From Formicarius rufipectus (taxonomy: Eukaryota; Chordata; Aves; Passeriformes; Formicariidae): DNA of 64,000 bases. Both the position numbers and the translations under genes were made by a program. A model generated the notes under the pieces. It was not told where the DNA came from. It was given only the letters and a program-made list of their open reading frames with translations, and made no database searches. This document shows positions 1-13,189 of the stretch, one piece after another; positions within the stretch are counted from its first letter, which is position 1, and each line of letters starts with the position of its first letter. The stretch spans positions 476,388 to 540,387 of the forward strand of contig VXAU01000971.1 of assembly GCA_013399695.1 (NCBI GenBank), in the 5' to 3' direction.

Positions 1-3000
1 TTAGTTTGTGTGTGGCTTCATTTTGGTCAAGGCAAGTATTGTGAAAATGGAGACCCTAGGGGAATTGTAGATTTGAATTAATTTCCCTTCTTGGACTAGG
101 GTCATTTGGAGCTACATCACTGAGACAGAAACACCTTAGCGACCTGGTGTGATGCAGATGACTTCTTGATATGATCTCTGAATAAAACGTGCAGTTTTGA
201 GTCTCTAACCTGCTTGTAGTGGTCTGGTTTTGGGCAGTAGTATAGCTGGGGTCCAGATACCTGTCCTGCAGCATGACCTAATAACTGTTGATTTTCCTTT
301 CCTGCAGGTTGTCTGTGTTCTTGTCAATCCAGTCCATTGCTTTCTTTGCACTTATTACCAGCATCTAAGAGAGTCAATTGAAATGTCTAATGCAACATTG
401 GAAGAATTTTCTTGTTTTCCCTTTGCTTCCAAAAGAAATACCACAAGTAATTCTTGGTTTGTGCCAAATTGAATTGTTCTTTTGCTTTTACCTCCATTCC
501 TGTCACATTAGACATTCTCTCTGTGTCAGTTCTGACCAGCTTTGTGTGTTGTCTGTGTTCTGTGTGTTGTTTGTGTTTTGAGGGGTGGTTTCTCTCTGTC
601 ACACTCAGAAACAGGCTCTTTCTTTTCTCTAATGCTATCTTGAAAGAAAAATAATGATCTCAACCTCTCACTGCTTCTGCAAAACTAGTTATTTTGGTAT
701 GTACATGCACATGGGGACATACTTTAACTCTATCAGCTGCTGAGAAATTGTTACTGAGATTCAGAATATATAAAATTTTAGTTTTAAAAGATACAGTGAT
801 ATACACAAAAACCTCCAAGGGTGATTTTGAAGTTTGAAGACAATTATTTGGCAGGCAATGTGGGATCTGCTGACATGGTTGGTTAAAGAACATATTGTGC
901 TAATTTGCAGTTATACTAACAGAGATAAGAACCCTGAACTACAGAATTGAGTACAATCAGAGGTATGTAAATGGAACCTGTGTTAAGCCTCCTGTATCTC
1001 CTGAGGTTCTGGCTATAGTTTAGAGCATTTCTTTATTTAAAACCCTCTGTGGAAAAGCAAGATGTGTTGGATGTTTCAGAGGAATGTGAAAGCTGGAAGA
1101 CTCTCCAGAAAATGAAATATCCCCTGAATGCTTGATAAGTGATTCATCTATTGTTACCTGCTTTTTCTTTCCTGGCTAATTACACAAGATACGAATTTTA
1201 TCCCCCATTTTATCTATGTAGTGTTAAAGATTTTATGGGATTAATTGATGGGCTCTGAATTTCACAAAAGCTCCACAGACAGGGGTGTAGTGCAGCAAAT
1301 AACTGAGGACATTGGTCTTCCAGTTTGGCCTTACTGAGAGTACCTCAAGATGAACTTTGGTTATTTACGTAGGAGTGATTTAAAATACCTGCTCCATTTT
1401 TGTGCCAGACATTATTACTCCAGCAGCAGAGGCAGCAGAAAGGGTGATATACCCTTCTCTCAGCTACAGAGGTCATAGTCTGGTATATTCACTGAAACTG
1501 AAATAAGTCTTCACTTCTGGACAGTAATTCCTGGCTGTGTGGGCAGGCAGTCGAGAGCCATAACTTCTTCAATTATTCTGGCTTACATTGCAAGAACTCA
1601 TTTAGAAGTACTCTGCAGAATCTTGGGCCCATATTTTCTAAGGTGCATTTGCTGTCAGAAAACTTTGTTATATATAACATATTACATATTACAGGTTATA
1701 TGTCATCACCTATGTACCTGTGATCATTAGACTTCTCATCTGTGCATGAAACTGCCAAAACACACTTGTGATATTGTCTTGTGTGCAGTGTGGGTGGATA
1801 TCCATAGTGGTACTGATCACAGGAGTATCCTGATGCTTTTAGAAATTCTGTTCATCTGTCTTTATAAGGCAGTCTTGAACAGCATGATGCTCCAGTAGCT
1901 AGTTGGGAACTTCGAGATGGCAAATCAAAAGGCAGACAATTCTCTTTCACACCGAGCTCTGAACATGTCAGGCTTTGGACATATCATCTAAACCCCTTAA
2001 AGGTTTCCCTGGGGTTCTCACAGAAAGCCAGATGCCTCTCTTTCTCTCACAGGAGCTGAGAACTGCTGCCTTTCAGGGACATTTCTCATGTTTCCATGTT
2101 CACAAATCCCCACCCCTGCCTTGCTGCATGCCACTCCAGAGCTCACCAGTATGCCAGGTTTGGCATCTGTACTGTTCAGAAGTCAGTTCCATTACCAGTA
2201 TCTGTGGAGCATATCTCATGGCATGAAAACTTCGTGGATTAGGAGGTAAAGGCTATACAGCTCTACAACTGTGATGTTTGTGGGTTTAGGTTGTTAGAGT
2301 TTTTGTTGAGACTTAGTGCTGTGCTATGATCCCATGTAATTCCTACATTCCTAAAGGAGCCAAATAAAAAGATTAATAAAGTTATTCTGGAATGATTATT
2401 TTGATGTTACTTATAGACAGAAAACAACAGCAATCATCAAGGTTCAAGAGGGAGCAAGCTATGGTAATCCACATACCTCCTCACCAGCTCCTCTGCTGGT
2501 CTACCCCTTCATCAAAAGCTTTTAAATAGGCTTTTGAAGTCACATTGACCTTATCTGACTTTGGACCCACAAAATTCTCTGAGTGAATATTACTTGCCCT
2601 GTTAATTCTTGGGATTTCCTTAGGAACCTGCGGTTTGATAGAGGCCTATGTCTTTTTCAAGTCTAAGTCTAATTATAATTTCCCTAGACTTTACATGGTT
2701 TTGAAAAGTATCAATGTCTACACAGCTTCACTTGACATTTCATTTGGGATGGAGGAAAAACTGACTAGTGGCTTTCCATAGTAGATATATCTATTCAGGA
2801 AATGCCTGTTGGAAGCAGGACTTCAAGGTTTATGTTGGCATATCCAAGCTGCCACTGGGAAAGAATAACTTCATTCATGACTCTAGTTTCTGTTGCAGCT
2901 AAGAGCTTTGTGCTTACTAAAGGGTACTATACACATATAAGGACAAAGATACAATATCAGTGGAGTTGCATACCAATTTTGCAAATAGCTCTCAGAATGA

Positions 3001-4129
3001 ATAGTTAACATGTGAGTCCTGACACATGTGAGCCTCCACTCATGTTCCTGCTGCTCACAGCTGAAGTCACATAGTGAATACAAGAACATCTCAGTTAAAT
3101 CTTAGTGACCATGCATGTAATCGAATCAATAAAAATGCTGACCTCATTTATCACAGCTTGAGCACAGTTATTCTCAGGTTGGAATCTGGAACTGGAATAC
3201 CCTTATAACATCTGACAACTGCAAGGCCAGTAATGTCAGGAGCTTACTTTCACCCTTAAATGACACCCCGTTTTTCTTCTGGATGACTTTTATCAGCTTG
3301 GTTTTCTGGTTTCAGTTGTTTTTCTCAGAAAATGAAGATGATTATTGCAATTCAAGTACATATTAAATTTTGAAAGGGTTGATGTTTCTTTTTTTCCATA
3401 TAATCTTTGCGTACCTCTGCCTTTAAATATTTCTCTTTCCCTCCTTCTACCCTGAAGTATTCTGAGAATGGATTCGGAAGAAGTCACAGAAAAAAAATAA
3501 AAGTAGTGAAATACATGAAAAATCAGAAGGATGTTTACTTTTTCTTGGGTTGCTTCCTTCAAATAAGGTCTGAAGTGATTGAAGCAGAATAATATTTTTT
3601 TCTTCTTCTTCCCCTGGAGAGGGTCAGTAATCAGTGGTTTATACATGTGCAGAGAAGTTGCCTTACCTTAAATATAATTTCCACACTTATTCCTTCAGTT
3701 TACATTGTTGAGAGCCATGTTACATTTCATAATCCGCGTAATTATAACAACTTTAAAAAAATTATCTGTAAGCACAAGCTGATTAGATACCTTAACTACT
3801 TGAATTTTTCAGCCTGGATTAGAATTGCTTCACAAGCAGACTGTAAATGTTCCAGGTAATAAAAACTCAAGATCTGCTCTTTTTAAGAAAAATAATATTA
3901 TGAATGTTCTTCCTTTCTTCAAAGGAAAAGAATCAGAGCAAGAGATCTGGTACTGAAGACACTTTCCCTCATACCTCTTTCTTCCAAAACTCATTCAGCA
4001 GAGTCTCACCCTGAACTTGCTTGTAATAATTTTTATACTGAATTTTCAATATATTTTATATTGGGGCATGTGTGAATTTTCAATGAAACTATGGTTGTAG
4101 AAGTAGGTATCTGGTGCTTAACAGTAGTT
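1..4129. other. Unique AT-rich sequence, no gene recognised
   Basis: I see no CR1, LTR, RNA gene or convincing exon here. Open frames are short (117 codons at most, about 3.29-3.65 kb on the minus strand) and their translations are low-complexity or lack recognisable domains. A pyrimidine-rich stretch ending in CAG near 290-307 resembles a splice acceptor, but the sequence after it gives no protein I recognise. An undetected exon or conserved non-coding element cannot be excluded. Confidence 0.5.
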
Positions 4130-4239
4130 TAGATGTACTGTGTCTCAGGGATATGGTTTAGTGTTGGACTTGGCAGTCTTGGCAGCTGGGTTAATGGTTG
4201 GACTTGATCTTAGAGGGCTTTTCACCCTAAATGATTCAA
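4130..4239 (+). mobile_element. CR1 LINE 3'-end fragment
   Basis: This is the terminal part of a 5'-truncated CR1 element in plus orientation. The sequence follows the CR1 3' UTR layout: an 'agggatatggtttagtg' block, then 'ggacttggcagt', then 'ttaatggttggacttgat', then a 'ctaaatgattc' end. CR1 is the dominant bird LINE, inserts mostly as short 5'-truncated copies, and encodes an endonuclease and reverse transcriptase in full-length copies; none of that coding part remains. Several mismatches and small deletions suggest an old copy. The exact left boundary is uncertain by about 10 bp. Confidence 0.85.
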
Positions 4240-4939
4240 GGACTGTAAGGAATGCAGTAGACCACCTGCTCTTATTTTCAGGGTAGACCTGCAACAGAAT
4301 GCCTCTGCTGCACAGTGATTGAGCATTCAGAAAGCAAACTTTGCTTTCTAATTTGCCAGCAAACTGGCTCTTGAGAATCAGTTAATGACAGATCACATAT
4401 CTGAAGTTGGCACTGCATTGTGGAGAGCAGTCATAGCATTAAGAGCCTTTAAAGGTTGAGTGGCTATTACTGATCTATAAAACATTATTGCATAGCAATT
4501 TAGTCACAAAACCAAAATGACACAAGCAGAAACTGTATTCATTACATGAACAGCACTCTTCAACAAACAGGATTGTCATTTTATAAGCAGCATACACGTA
4601 GGAATGAGAACTTTATAAAACAAACCATGAAAGGAGCAAACTGTTACAGACTCATATAATTTCTGTAATTTTGTAGTGGAGAATTTCCACCCACTATGTG
4701 TGAAAGGAAAAGTACACATAGTGCTGCACACCCTTTATGTATTTACCTTTTTGATAACGCACTCATGTTAGTGGTTGAAATTATGGCTCTGCATCCATTT
4801 TGTTATTCCTTGACCACTCACGGAGATGTCATTTCTTTTTAAAGTTAGGAAAGGGAAAAGTTTTATTTTGATAAATAATATCATTCCTAATTGGAAGAAA
4901 ACAAAAACTTTAATTAAAACCCCCAAACCAAACAGGTTA
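4240..4939. other. Unique AT-rich sequence, no gene recognised
   Basis: This stretch separates a CR1 fragment from a G/T-rich tract. I see no repeat family, RNA gene or plausible exon in it. Confidence 0.5.
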
Positions 4940-5050
4940 TTGTGGGGTTTTTGTGTGTGCGTGTGTTTTAATCTTTTTTTGGTGTTTTTGAGGGGGTTGT
5001 TTTTTGTTTTGGTATTTTTGTTTTGTTTGTTTGTTTTGCTTTTGTTTGCT
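4940..5050. repeat. G/T-rich strand-asymmetric simple repeat
   Basis: About 110 bp made almost entirely of G and T on the plus strand, with (TG)n at the left, then runs of T, then degenerate (GTTT)n. There is no fixed unit along the whole tract. The reading frames crossing it encode only Phe/Val/Cys/Leu-rich strings on plus, or Lys/Asn/Gln/Thr-rich strings on minus, and are not genes. Confidence 0.85.
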
Positions 5051-5312
5051 TCCGCCCCCAGCAACACAAAATAAGCTTATTGGGAGGAAAACGGAAGGGT
5101 ACCTTACAGGTGACTTCTTTCGGACAGGAGCAATGGAAACTGTCTTTTTCAATAGAATTACATACGTGTATAATCAGGGAGATCTGCCAAAGTTTTCACT
5201 ACTGGGAAGTTAATATTTCATTTCTTCAAATATTTATTTATAGATCCATAGCAGTTACAGGAAGAACAACAGCAGCAATGGTCTCAATGTTTGCATTAAT
5301 TATTAGAAAAGT

Positions 5313-5314
5313 AT

Positions 5315-5347
<33 letters not shown>

Positions 5348-5385
5348 AATAGACACAAACACACATATAAAAACACACATAACAG
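5313..5385. repeat. (AC)n microsatellite with imperfect flank
   Basis: About 13 uninterrupted AC units (5315-5340) are followed by an ATATATA step and a degenerate AC-rich tail. The alternating purine-pyrimidine run is of a length that is commonly polymorphic. Confidence 0.95.
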
Positions 5386-5574
5386 TATTCCAGACATACA
5401 ACAGAAACCTCTGTAGTACTAAAACTAAAATCAAGACCATATTTTCCACTTCCAGTTTTGAATCTACTTTTGTGTTAGGCTGCAAATGTTACTGACTTAC
5501 TAGATTCAGATACTGCTTGTCACTCAAATTTAGGTTATTATTACAAACAAGTTGGAACATCAGTTATTGGAAGG

Positions 5575-5960
5575 TTGGATTTTGGCACTCCACTTCTGGA
5601 AAGATGTGAACCAGTTGGAAAGAATCTGGAGGAAGGCAACAGAAATGAGTAGCTGTCCAGAAAATATAACCCATGTGAAAAGATTGAAGGTACCAAGGTT
5701 GTTTAGTCTAGAGAGAAGGAGACAGAGAGGGAAAATTTTAATAGCTTTCACATATCTATTAAGCAGCTATGTTTATCTATTTTCCAAACTTGTGGCTGAT
5801 AAAGCAAGAAGGAATGATCTTAGACTGTGTTAAGGGAGAGATAGATGAGACATTAGGAAACACACTGTAATAGTATGGCCAGACAAGCACTAGAAGAGTG
5901 CTGGAAACTTGATCATCTGGAGATTATAAAGTGCAGGTTAGAAAAACTTCAGCCAAGAGA
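5575..5960 (+). mobile_element. Ancient degenerate CR1 LINE fragment
   Basis: This matches, with heavy divergence, the 3' portion of an old amniote-type CR1. Recognisable blocks in order are: a cell reading like 'cactccacttctggaaagatgtg', 'ttggaaagaatctggagga', 'ggcaacagaaatga', 'tgtttagtctagagaga', then 'gacattaggaaacac' further on. In intact copies this encodes the C-terminal end of ORF2. Here the block order is kept but stops and indels are frequent and the 3' UTR is not clear. The divergence is well above that of the other CR1 copies in the window, so I infer an early insertion. The subfamily is not determined. Confidence 0.65.
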
Positions 5961-8900
5961 CAGTGAAGGGAGGGTAGTGGAAGGAATGAAGGGGTTGAGC
6001 TAGGCAATCTTTTGATGATTTTCTGAAAATTCCTTGCTTCTGGATTGCATTACTTCACATCCTGGACTGTTATAGTAGCGTATCACACTCCCTTCACTAC
6101 CTTTTCAGCATTCAAGAAAGCTTGGAGACAGATGTTTTTTTCCAGTTCAAAATGCACTAGTGGAAAAAGTTACCTTCCCATGTTGTTACATGCAGTAGGT
6201 TCATACCATATCTTTGTTCTGTCTGTCTAGTCAGCTACCAGAGTGCCTTATGGGGATACTCCAAAACCATTTCAGCAAAAATAACTAAATTAGTCAAGTT
6301 CTATTTGAAGCGTGTATGCTAATCTGAGTTTTGAAACAAAGGTAAGGAAAATGTTGGGCCTGTGAATCTTGAAGAAGGCAACTGAATAAGCTGCATGCAT
6401 CTGAGAATGTAAGGCAAAAACCTTAGCTGTCTTAGCTGTGTCCATACTGTGATGTGCTCATTTTCAGCATCTCCTGCACTGGCCTCTTTGGAGGAAGGAA
6501 TATTCTGCAGGATGGAGGTAAGATGTTGATGAAAGATTTCGAAGGGATTGTAGCTTAGTTAATCAATGTATCTTTTTGAGACTTTCTAAAAGAGAGGAGT
6601 GGAGCTGTGTTACTGACAGGGATAGTAGTACTACACAGATATTTTGTTAGAGTCCCCATAAAAGTAGAGATTTTTAGAGAGCAATACATTGCAGACTGCT
6701 AGGCCTGAGTCCATAACTGCTAAAAGGCTAGAATAACCCCCAAAATTTCTTCCCTTTTTTTGAGTCCTTGCATCCATTTGCCACATCTCTTGCATCTACC
6801 TGGCGTTTCTGGGCCTTCTAATAATCCCAGGTGTGTATGAGCATGACTCACATAACCTCCATCTGCTCTGTGATCCATGTTGGGCATAAGAACCTTATAT
6901 CTCTGTCATGAAGCCAAACGACTCCTTTCAAACTAAACACAGTTTTTGGGTGGGTATAATGTCATCTTAAAAGGGATACTCCCATCTAAATATTTTATTG
7001 CACTTACACGTAACTGGATGATGCAGAAGGCTATTAAGGTTTGCGTCCTTATAAAAAAACAGTAATGTAATGAAAGATGAAACTAGATTCCAAAAAGCCA
7101 AACTTTTTACAAGAGTTCCTTGAGATTTAAAATTGTCATGGAATATAACACAATCCTGATAATTCTTGAATTAAAGATTTACAGTTACAATTTCCCTTCA
7201 TGTTATTTGCAAATGCTCATTTTGTAAAGAGGCACTGTATTAGGCTCTCTCTTTTGGTGCTGGCTACCTGCTTTCAAAGGCAAATACAGGCAAAGATGCA
7301 TTTCATTCAGACTAGAAGTTGAAATCCCTGCCAGATGGAGCATAACACTAATGAAGGTCAATACAGTTTGTTCAGACTGCTAGAAATAACTCTAAAAATG
7401 GAAGTTCCATTTTTTAAGTCCTCAGTTTATAGATTTACTTACAGTTTACTGATTTACTAACATTAATCTAATGAAGTTTAACAGGGTATTTAAAAATATA
7501 TCCACAATTTATTTTAAATTTCTCTAAGTTCCTTGCATCTGTAAAGCAGTTCTGGAAACACTGTGTGACAAGATAGAAATCAATGGCAAAAGATGTGTGG
7601 CAGGGGAAACTCTTAACGCTGGTATGAGAGAAGGACGTTATTCAGCATGTGCACCAGTCAGAATAGAAAAAAATGTTTCCCAGAAAAAAAATCATTATCT
7701 AGAAAGACAGAATCATCTATAACATTTCCTCAACAGAGACAAGGAGTAAATGACTTCAGAAAATGAGAAGTAACTATGGTTTAGCTCTGGAAAGCGAGCT
7801 CCTTCACTTGATAGAATTTCATAACCCTTCACTTGCATATAAATTATAAGTAGAAAGAGACTCGTAAGAGTTGTACAGGTATGTATTGTATGATGAACAA
7901 CCTCTTCCCAGCTGTAGGTTTTGGGGACAGGGAGGAGGAACATGGCAGCATTCTTTGTAGGGTCACCATTCACACTTCAATCAGGACATATATGGGAACT
8001 AGGATAATACTGATTCATTTCAGAATGTATATTAGAAAGTACCAACGTGAATATAATTTATCCCTATGGCATCTAGATGCCATGGAAACCCATCCCATAT
8101 AAGCAAGGATGTTTCTTTTATGATTTAAATTCCTTTTCTTCTGACCTGCATGAAGCATATGAACACCATCAAGGGAGGAAGGAAAACTACCCAGTGTTTC
8201 TTAGCAATTTCAAACCCTTTCCAAAGTGACAGTAAGATCATTTATATGATGTCTGTGTACCGTGCATTTTCAATCCTTTAGATGCTCCAGGAAAAAGCAG
8301 AAAACTCTTTTATGTAAATCTTTATATAAAGCTTTGTCTATGGCATTTTACATGAAACCAGATTGCATTGTGCTTCCACTGGATGGAGAAATGGCCAGGA
8401 CAGGGAGTATAATGAAGATACTATTTCCCTACAGAGCAACTAAATAGAAACTAAAAGTTCTTAAAGTCTTCCTTAATGGTTTCAACAACCTTTTATAATC
8501 TCTTTTTGTATCATGGTTCTCAATATCAGAAGGTTTCTATTTGTTGTGAGATGGAAAAGTAGATCAATTTATATGCTAAAGGGGAGTATAAGATATTTGT
8601 GTTGTTGGAAATCTACTTGAGAAAGAAAGTTTAATTTAATTTTCTTAGAAAAGAGAGACTGCATTGAAGACTGAATTTTATATAATACACTTAGAGTTCA
8701 TTGAGAACCAGCTGAAGATTTGATCAGATTCCTTGTATTTTTTCAGAGGCAAACTAGCAAAGTCACTAGAACTCTCTGAGTCCTCCCATTAAGTCTCTGT
8801 GGCATAAAGTCCCTGTGTATGTTTGCTTTGTGTTGCAGAAGACAGACATTATCTCTCAATCACCATCTTCCAGCTGTATCTTTCAGCTTCTTAACAAATC

Positions 8901-9011
8901 TAAAATGAATCTTATTGTGTTGAAGCTTAGAAAACTTAGAAACTATTAAAGTGTTTCTTGTTAGTAGATGACTAATCCATGCCATCTCTGCCTTTTTGTG
9001 TTATTACGAAC
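5961..9011. other. Unique AT-rich sequence, no gene recognised
   Basis: I see no transposon, RNA gene or credible exon. Reading frames are at most about 86 codons and have no domain-like sequence. Purine-rich patches and short A or T runs are present but not remarkable. Confidence 0.5.
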
Positions 9012-9575
9012 TTCATAAAATGGTGGAATTGTTTGGGTTGGAAGGGACCTTAAAGTTCATATAGTTCTAACCCAACTACCATGGGCAGGGACATCTTTCA
9101 CTAGATCAGGTTTCTCAGAGACCCATTCAACCTGTTCCTGGTCACTTTTAGATATGAGGCATCCACAGCTTCTCTGGGCAATCTGTTCTAATGTCTCACC
9201 ACCTTCACAGTAAAGATTTTCTTCCTAATAGCTAAACTAAACCTGCACTCTTTCAGTTTCAGGCCACTCCCCCTTGTCCTATCACTACATGCCTTTGTAA
9301 AAAGTCCCTATCCACTTTCCTGTAGACCTGCCTTAGGTACTGGAACACTGCCACAAGGTTGCCCCAAAGTCTTCTCTTTTCCAGCTGAACAAGCCCAATT
9401 CTCTTAGCCTTTTCTCACAGGAGAGGTACTCCATCCATCCAATTACCTTGGTGACCCTCCTTTGGACTCAGGTCAATGTCCTTCCTGTGCTGGGGACCCC
9501 AGAGCTGTGCACAGTATTCCATGAAGGTGGAGTAGAAGGGGGAATCACCTTCTCTGAGTATAGCTTCCCCTTGTA
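9012..9575 (-). mobile_element. CR1 LINE, 5'-truncated, minus strand
   Basis: Read on plus, the element starts with the complement of the CR1 tail and 3' UTR ('tggtttgggttggaaggga' in form, with small changes). It continues through 'accatgggcagggacatc', 'ctgttcctggtcac', 'ccccttgtcctatcac', 'ttctcttttccagctgaac' and 'agctgtgcacagtattcca'. It therefore contains the 3' UTR and the last part of the ORF2 region in reverse. The 5' end (right side) fades near 9560-9620. No open ORF2 survives; the 66-codon frame at 9448-9648 on plus is antisense to the element. The copy is moderately diverged. Confidence 0.93.
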
Positions 9576-12500
9576 CTGCCTATATTTTCCTGTGTCTCAA
9601 TGCTGCAACACTTGCATTCACAAGTATTCTATATTTTTCACTATCTAGAACCACTGCATCGATAACAACAGTTTTTGTGTGTATAAATACCTGTAAGGAA
9701 AAAAGAGAGTGCCACACTTAATTCTCTGGGACACTTAGATAATGACAACTTAGATAATATTTTCTTTGAGGTGGATCAATAGCTATAGGCAAGGTGTAGG
9801 GATAGATCGCTTCTGTCAGCCCAGTCGCAGCTATATTCTTCAGTAGAGTTTATTCATTAGTAAGCTCAAAGCAGACTTTATTCAATGATATTTTAAAAAT
9901 ATTTATGCAAACATTGTCTTACAAGTTCTGAAACTAACAGTCTCTGTTGGCTACAATACATGCTTAGCCTCCAAAAGCTGTTTTGGAAAAGGCCATGTTT
10001 CTTTCCTGCTTTAAAGCTTAGCTCCCCTGTTGTTGAAGGTCACTGTCAGAGGAGCTCAGGAGTGATCTACAGAGATTGCTTTGGGTCCCACCACCCCTAA
10101 ACACTTGCATGAAGTTATTACCCCAAAGAGGGTGAGCAGAACAAAGCATGGGCCCATACCTTGGCTGTTCCAGTTCACATGTAGGCTGCTGATGGTAGTG
10201 GGTTCACATTCAGATGCCAAAGTGCAAGGTGCATGTTTTTTTGCCTGATTTCTTCTGTGACAATGGTGATGTTCAGCAGAAGAAAAAGCAGCTACAGAGC
10301 TGAGGAGACCCGTAACACTTCAGCTGTTCATCAGTGAATGTAGTCATCTGTCAGAGCAGCTGTAGTCAGAGATGCCACTGCAAGTTGTACAGATGGATCT
10401 GGACATGCTTTGAAATAGTTACCTCGGACACGGCCCGACAAATAGCTAAGGCAACATGGCATTCAGTGCAGGCTACATTTCCAGTTATTTATTCAGCTTC
10501 TCAGGTGGTTTGCATAACCCAAGCTGTGAGCTGGGCTGCCATAGCTCCACAGTAACATCAGTCCTGCTAGTTTAAAGTTCGATTGGGCTTGTGTGCATGA
10601 GCTCCAGCCATGGCTGCACAGAAACAGACCATCTCTGCCCTTATTTGTTTGTTTCAATTCCCCAATGGGATCTCAAGGCGCAACTGCAATAGAAATAATA
10701 ATGAATCATTAAAAACTTCTACAGAATCATTTGAAAACTCCTAGCTTTGTAGTTGATGTTTATTTATTAGTCCAGAGTAGGTGATGCAACAAAAACTGGC
10801 AAACAAAACGAGCTGTGGACTGTTTTCCTTCAATTTATTGAACATTTTCTTCTGGGGATAATTATGTCTTAAAATGAAAGCAAATTATGTGCATTTGTGG
10901 TTGGAAAGATTCCCATTGCCTCCAAATATCTTTTGAAAGTAGTTTTGTTTAATAATCTTGGTATTGTTTTACTATTAATGCAGTGCTGATAAATTGTCTG
11001 GAGAGAGGTGAGTTTTTTCCAAAACATAGTTATGAGATGTCAGAACTGGGTATGTTTTGTCCAAAAAAGGAAAGATCTATGTTCTGTTGACATAAATTCT
11101 TGTCAGTCTTCACATTTGGGCCTAAAACAGCTAGATGGAGCTCTTTCCTCTCTAATTAACAGGATACCATCTTAAATAACTAATTTAAATATCTTCAGAC
11201 CAAGCTGCCAATGAAAATATTCTCATTTTTAAAATAAGATAGTTCTGAGTAAGAGCTATGTAGGAAGGCTTTGCAAGATTAGACCCAAAGGCTGAAACTG
11301 GAGAGGTGTTAATAACGAGCATGTGAACAGAGCTAGTTCTGCACTGCATGGATTAGTGGGGAGGGGAAAAAAAGGAAAGAATAAAGAAAGAGAATGAAAT
11401 GCGACTCGAAAGTTTCCTGTCAAGTAGCATCTCTGTAATATATACACATATATACAAAAGATTAGATTATATGATATAATGGTCTTTCTCTATCTCTGAC
11501 TCAACCGAGACAGATGTCAAGTGTAATCATTAGAGAAGATGGCTAAGGCACTGCTTGTAAGAAGCTGTGTTGAAACAAGCCAGGTAGACATCCTGTGATC
11601 TAACATAGTATGGCCAAGGGAAGACTAAACATAGTTTTGAAAATCTACAAAGCAGGGCAGTCATCTCAGATATTCGTATTAGTTGGTCTTGCTAAGTTTA
11701 GAAAATCTACCCTAGAATATATTTATTTCTTTCTGCCAACTCTCAGAAAATAAAGAAAAATGAAAATGGAGAACTATTTGCCTTACAAATATGCACAGTA
11801 AAGATATGCATAATTTATATACATTTAATTAGGTAGTAATTAATTTGGAAAAGATAATCGCAGTAAACACAGATCTGAGGATTATTTTCCTTTGTAATGC
11901 ACAAATGCTGGGTTTTCACTGAAGCCTCTTGATGGAAGATTTTTGTACTGATTTGGGGGAACTAAAAATAAACTATATCACTTAATTTCTTTCACAAACC
12001 ATTCACCAAACACAACTCATGAAACTGTGCTTTTGCCAGCTACTAAGGCATCCTGATTATTGACAGACACACAACTGAGCTGTCTGCTTCTGCTGTGTTG
12101 TCCCCTTCCTGATCTATCAACACAATGGGTTAGCAGAGGGAACAGACTTGCAGTGACATTTTGTGGCACCCTTACATCACCTCAACTTCAGAGCACAGAG
12201 GAGTTTTCCAGAGGCTACCACAATCTCCAGCTCATTATGCTGTCTAAGACCTGGGCCTTGTCTTCCTAGGCAACTGAAGGGTGCTAGGTATATTTGCTTC
12301 CCTTAAGTACCTCCATGGCCCAGAATGGAAGACTCCAAAGTGGACCATGGGATTTTCTCAGATGCACATGGCACTGTGGACCTGAAGGAGTCTGCCTGAG
12401 CTCTGTAATTCAGCTGCATACTGTTACAGTCAGTCATAACCTTTGTCCCTCTTCACCTGTTCAACTCCTGCTAACAAAAGTTCTGGTTTGTTGTCACAGC

Positions 12501-13150
12501 TCCTGCTGAAAAGCTGCTCCCGTATCTCAATGTCATGAAGATCAGAAACTTTCTACTGTCCAGGTATAATTTATTACTAATCTGTTTATACTACTTGGTC
12601 TCATACAACTATACCTGTTTAGATTAACCAGACCTTCTCCCTTCATAGTGTTAATGGAATAGTCACATTGTGGCTATATTGGCAAATAAATTGCAGTATT
12701 AAGGCTGGACTAGTAGACAAAAGCAGTCAGTGCTGAGATTCCTGTGTTATATACTTTACAGGCAGTTTGGAGTTCATTTGGGATATGATTTATTTCGATT
12801 GAATACCGCCACTGTACATGTGATTCAAAGCTTTCCAAAGGAAATCTGTGCTTCAGAACTTTTCTTCCTCATGCTTGGGTTCTTCTAGGAAGTGCCACAC
12901 TGTCCAGCTGCCTCATGCAGATTAATTCCACTACTCACAGCAGTTTCCTCACTCCTATTGTCTGTCTAAGGCCAAACACCTGAACATATCACTTCTGTTC
13001 CTGCTCATACTTTGCATGACATCTCTATCCACCTCCCTTCTCATAGCTTGCACGGTGTTTGCTGCACTGTGCCACAGTCAAGGAGTGAATCTTGTGGCTT
13101 CAACCAATATGCTAGTAGGACAGCAAGAATGAACTGACACCATTAGGCTT
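9576..13150. other. Mostly unique sequence, no gene recognised
   Basis: AT-rich to about 12.0 kb, then noticeably richer in G and C. A purine-rich run lies at 11358-11397. Sequence near 10.74-10.96 kb has the look of conserved non-coding DNA (AT-rich, no repeats, no stops pattern), but that is only an impression. The 12.06-13.15 kb part could belong to the 5' side of the HARBI1-like retrocopy; I find no recognisable protein in it. Confidence 0.4.
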
Positions 13151-13189
13151 CTGTCTGATGACTTTGCCTAGGCTTGATTGATGTTGAAT

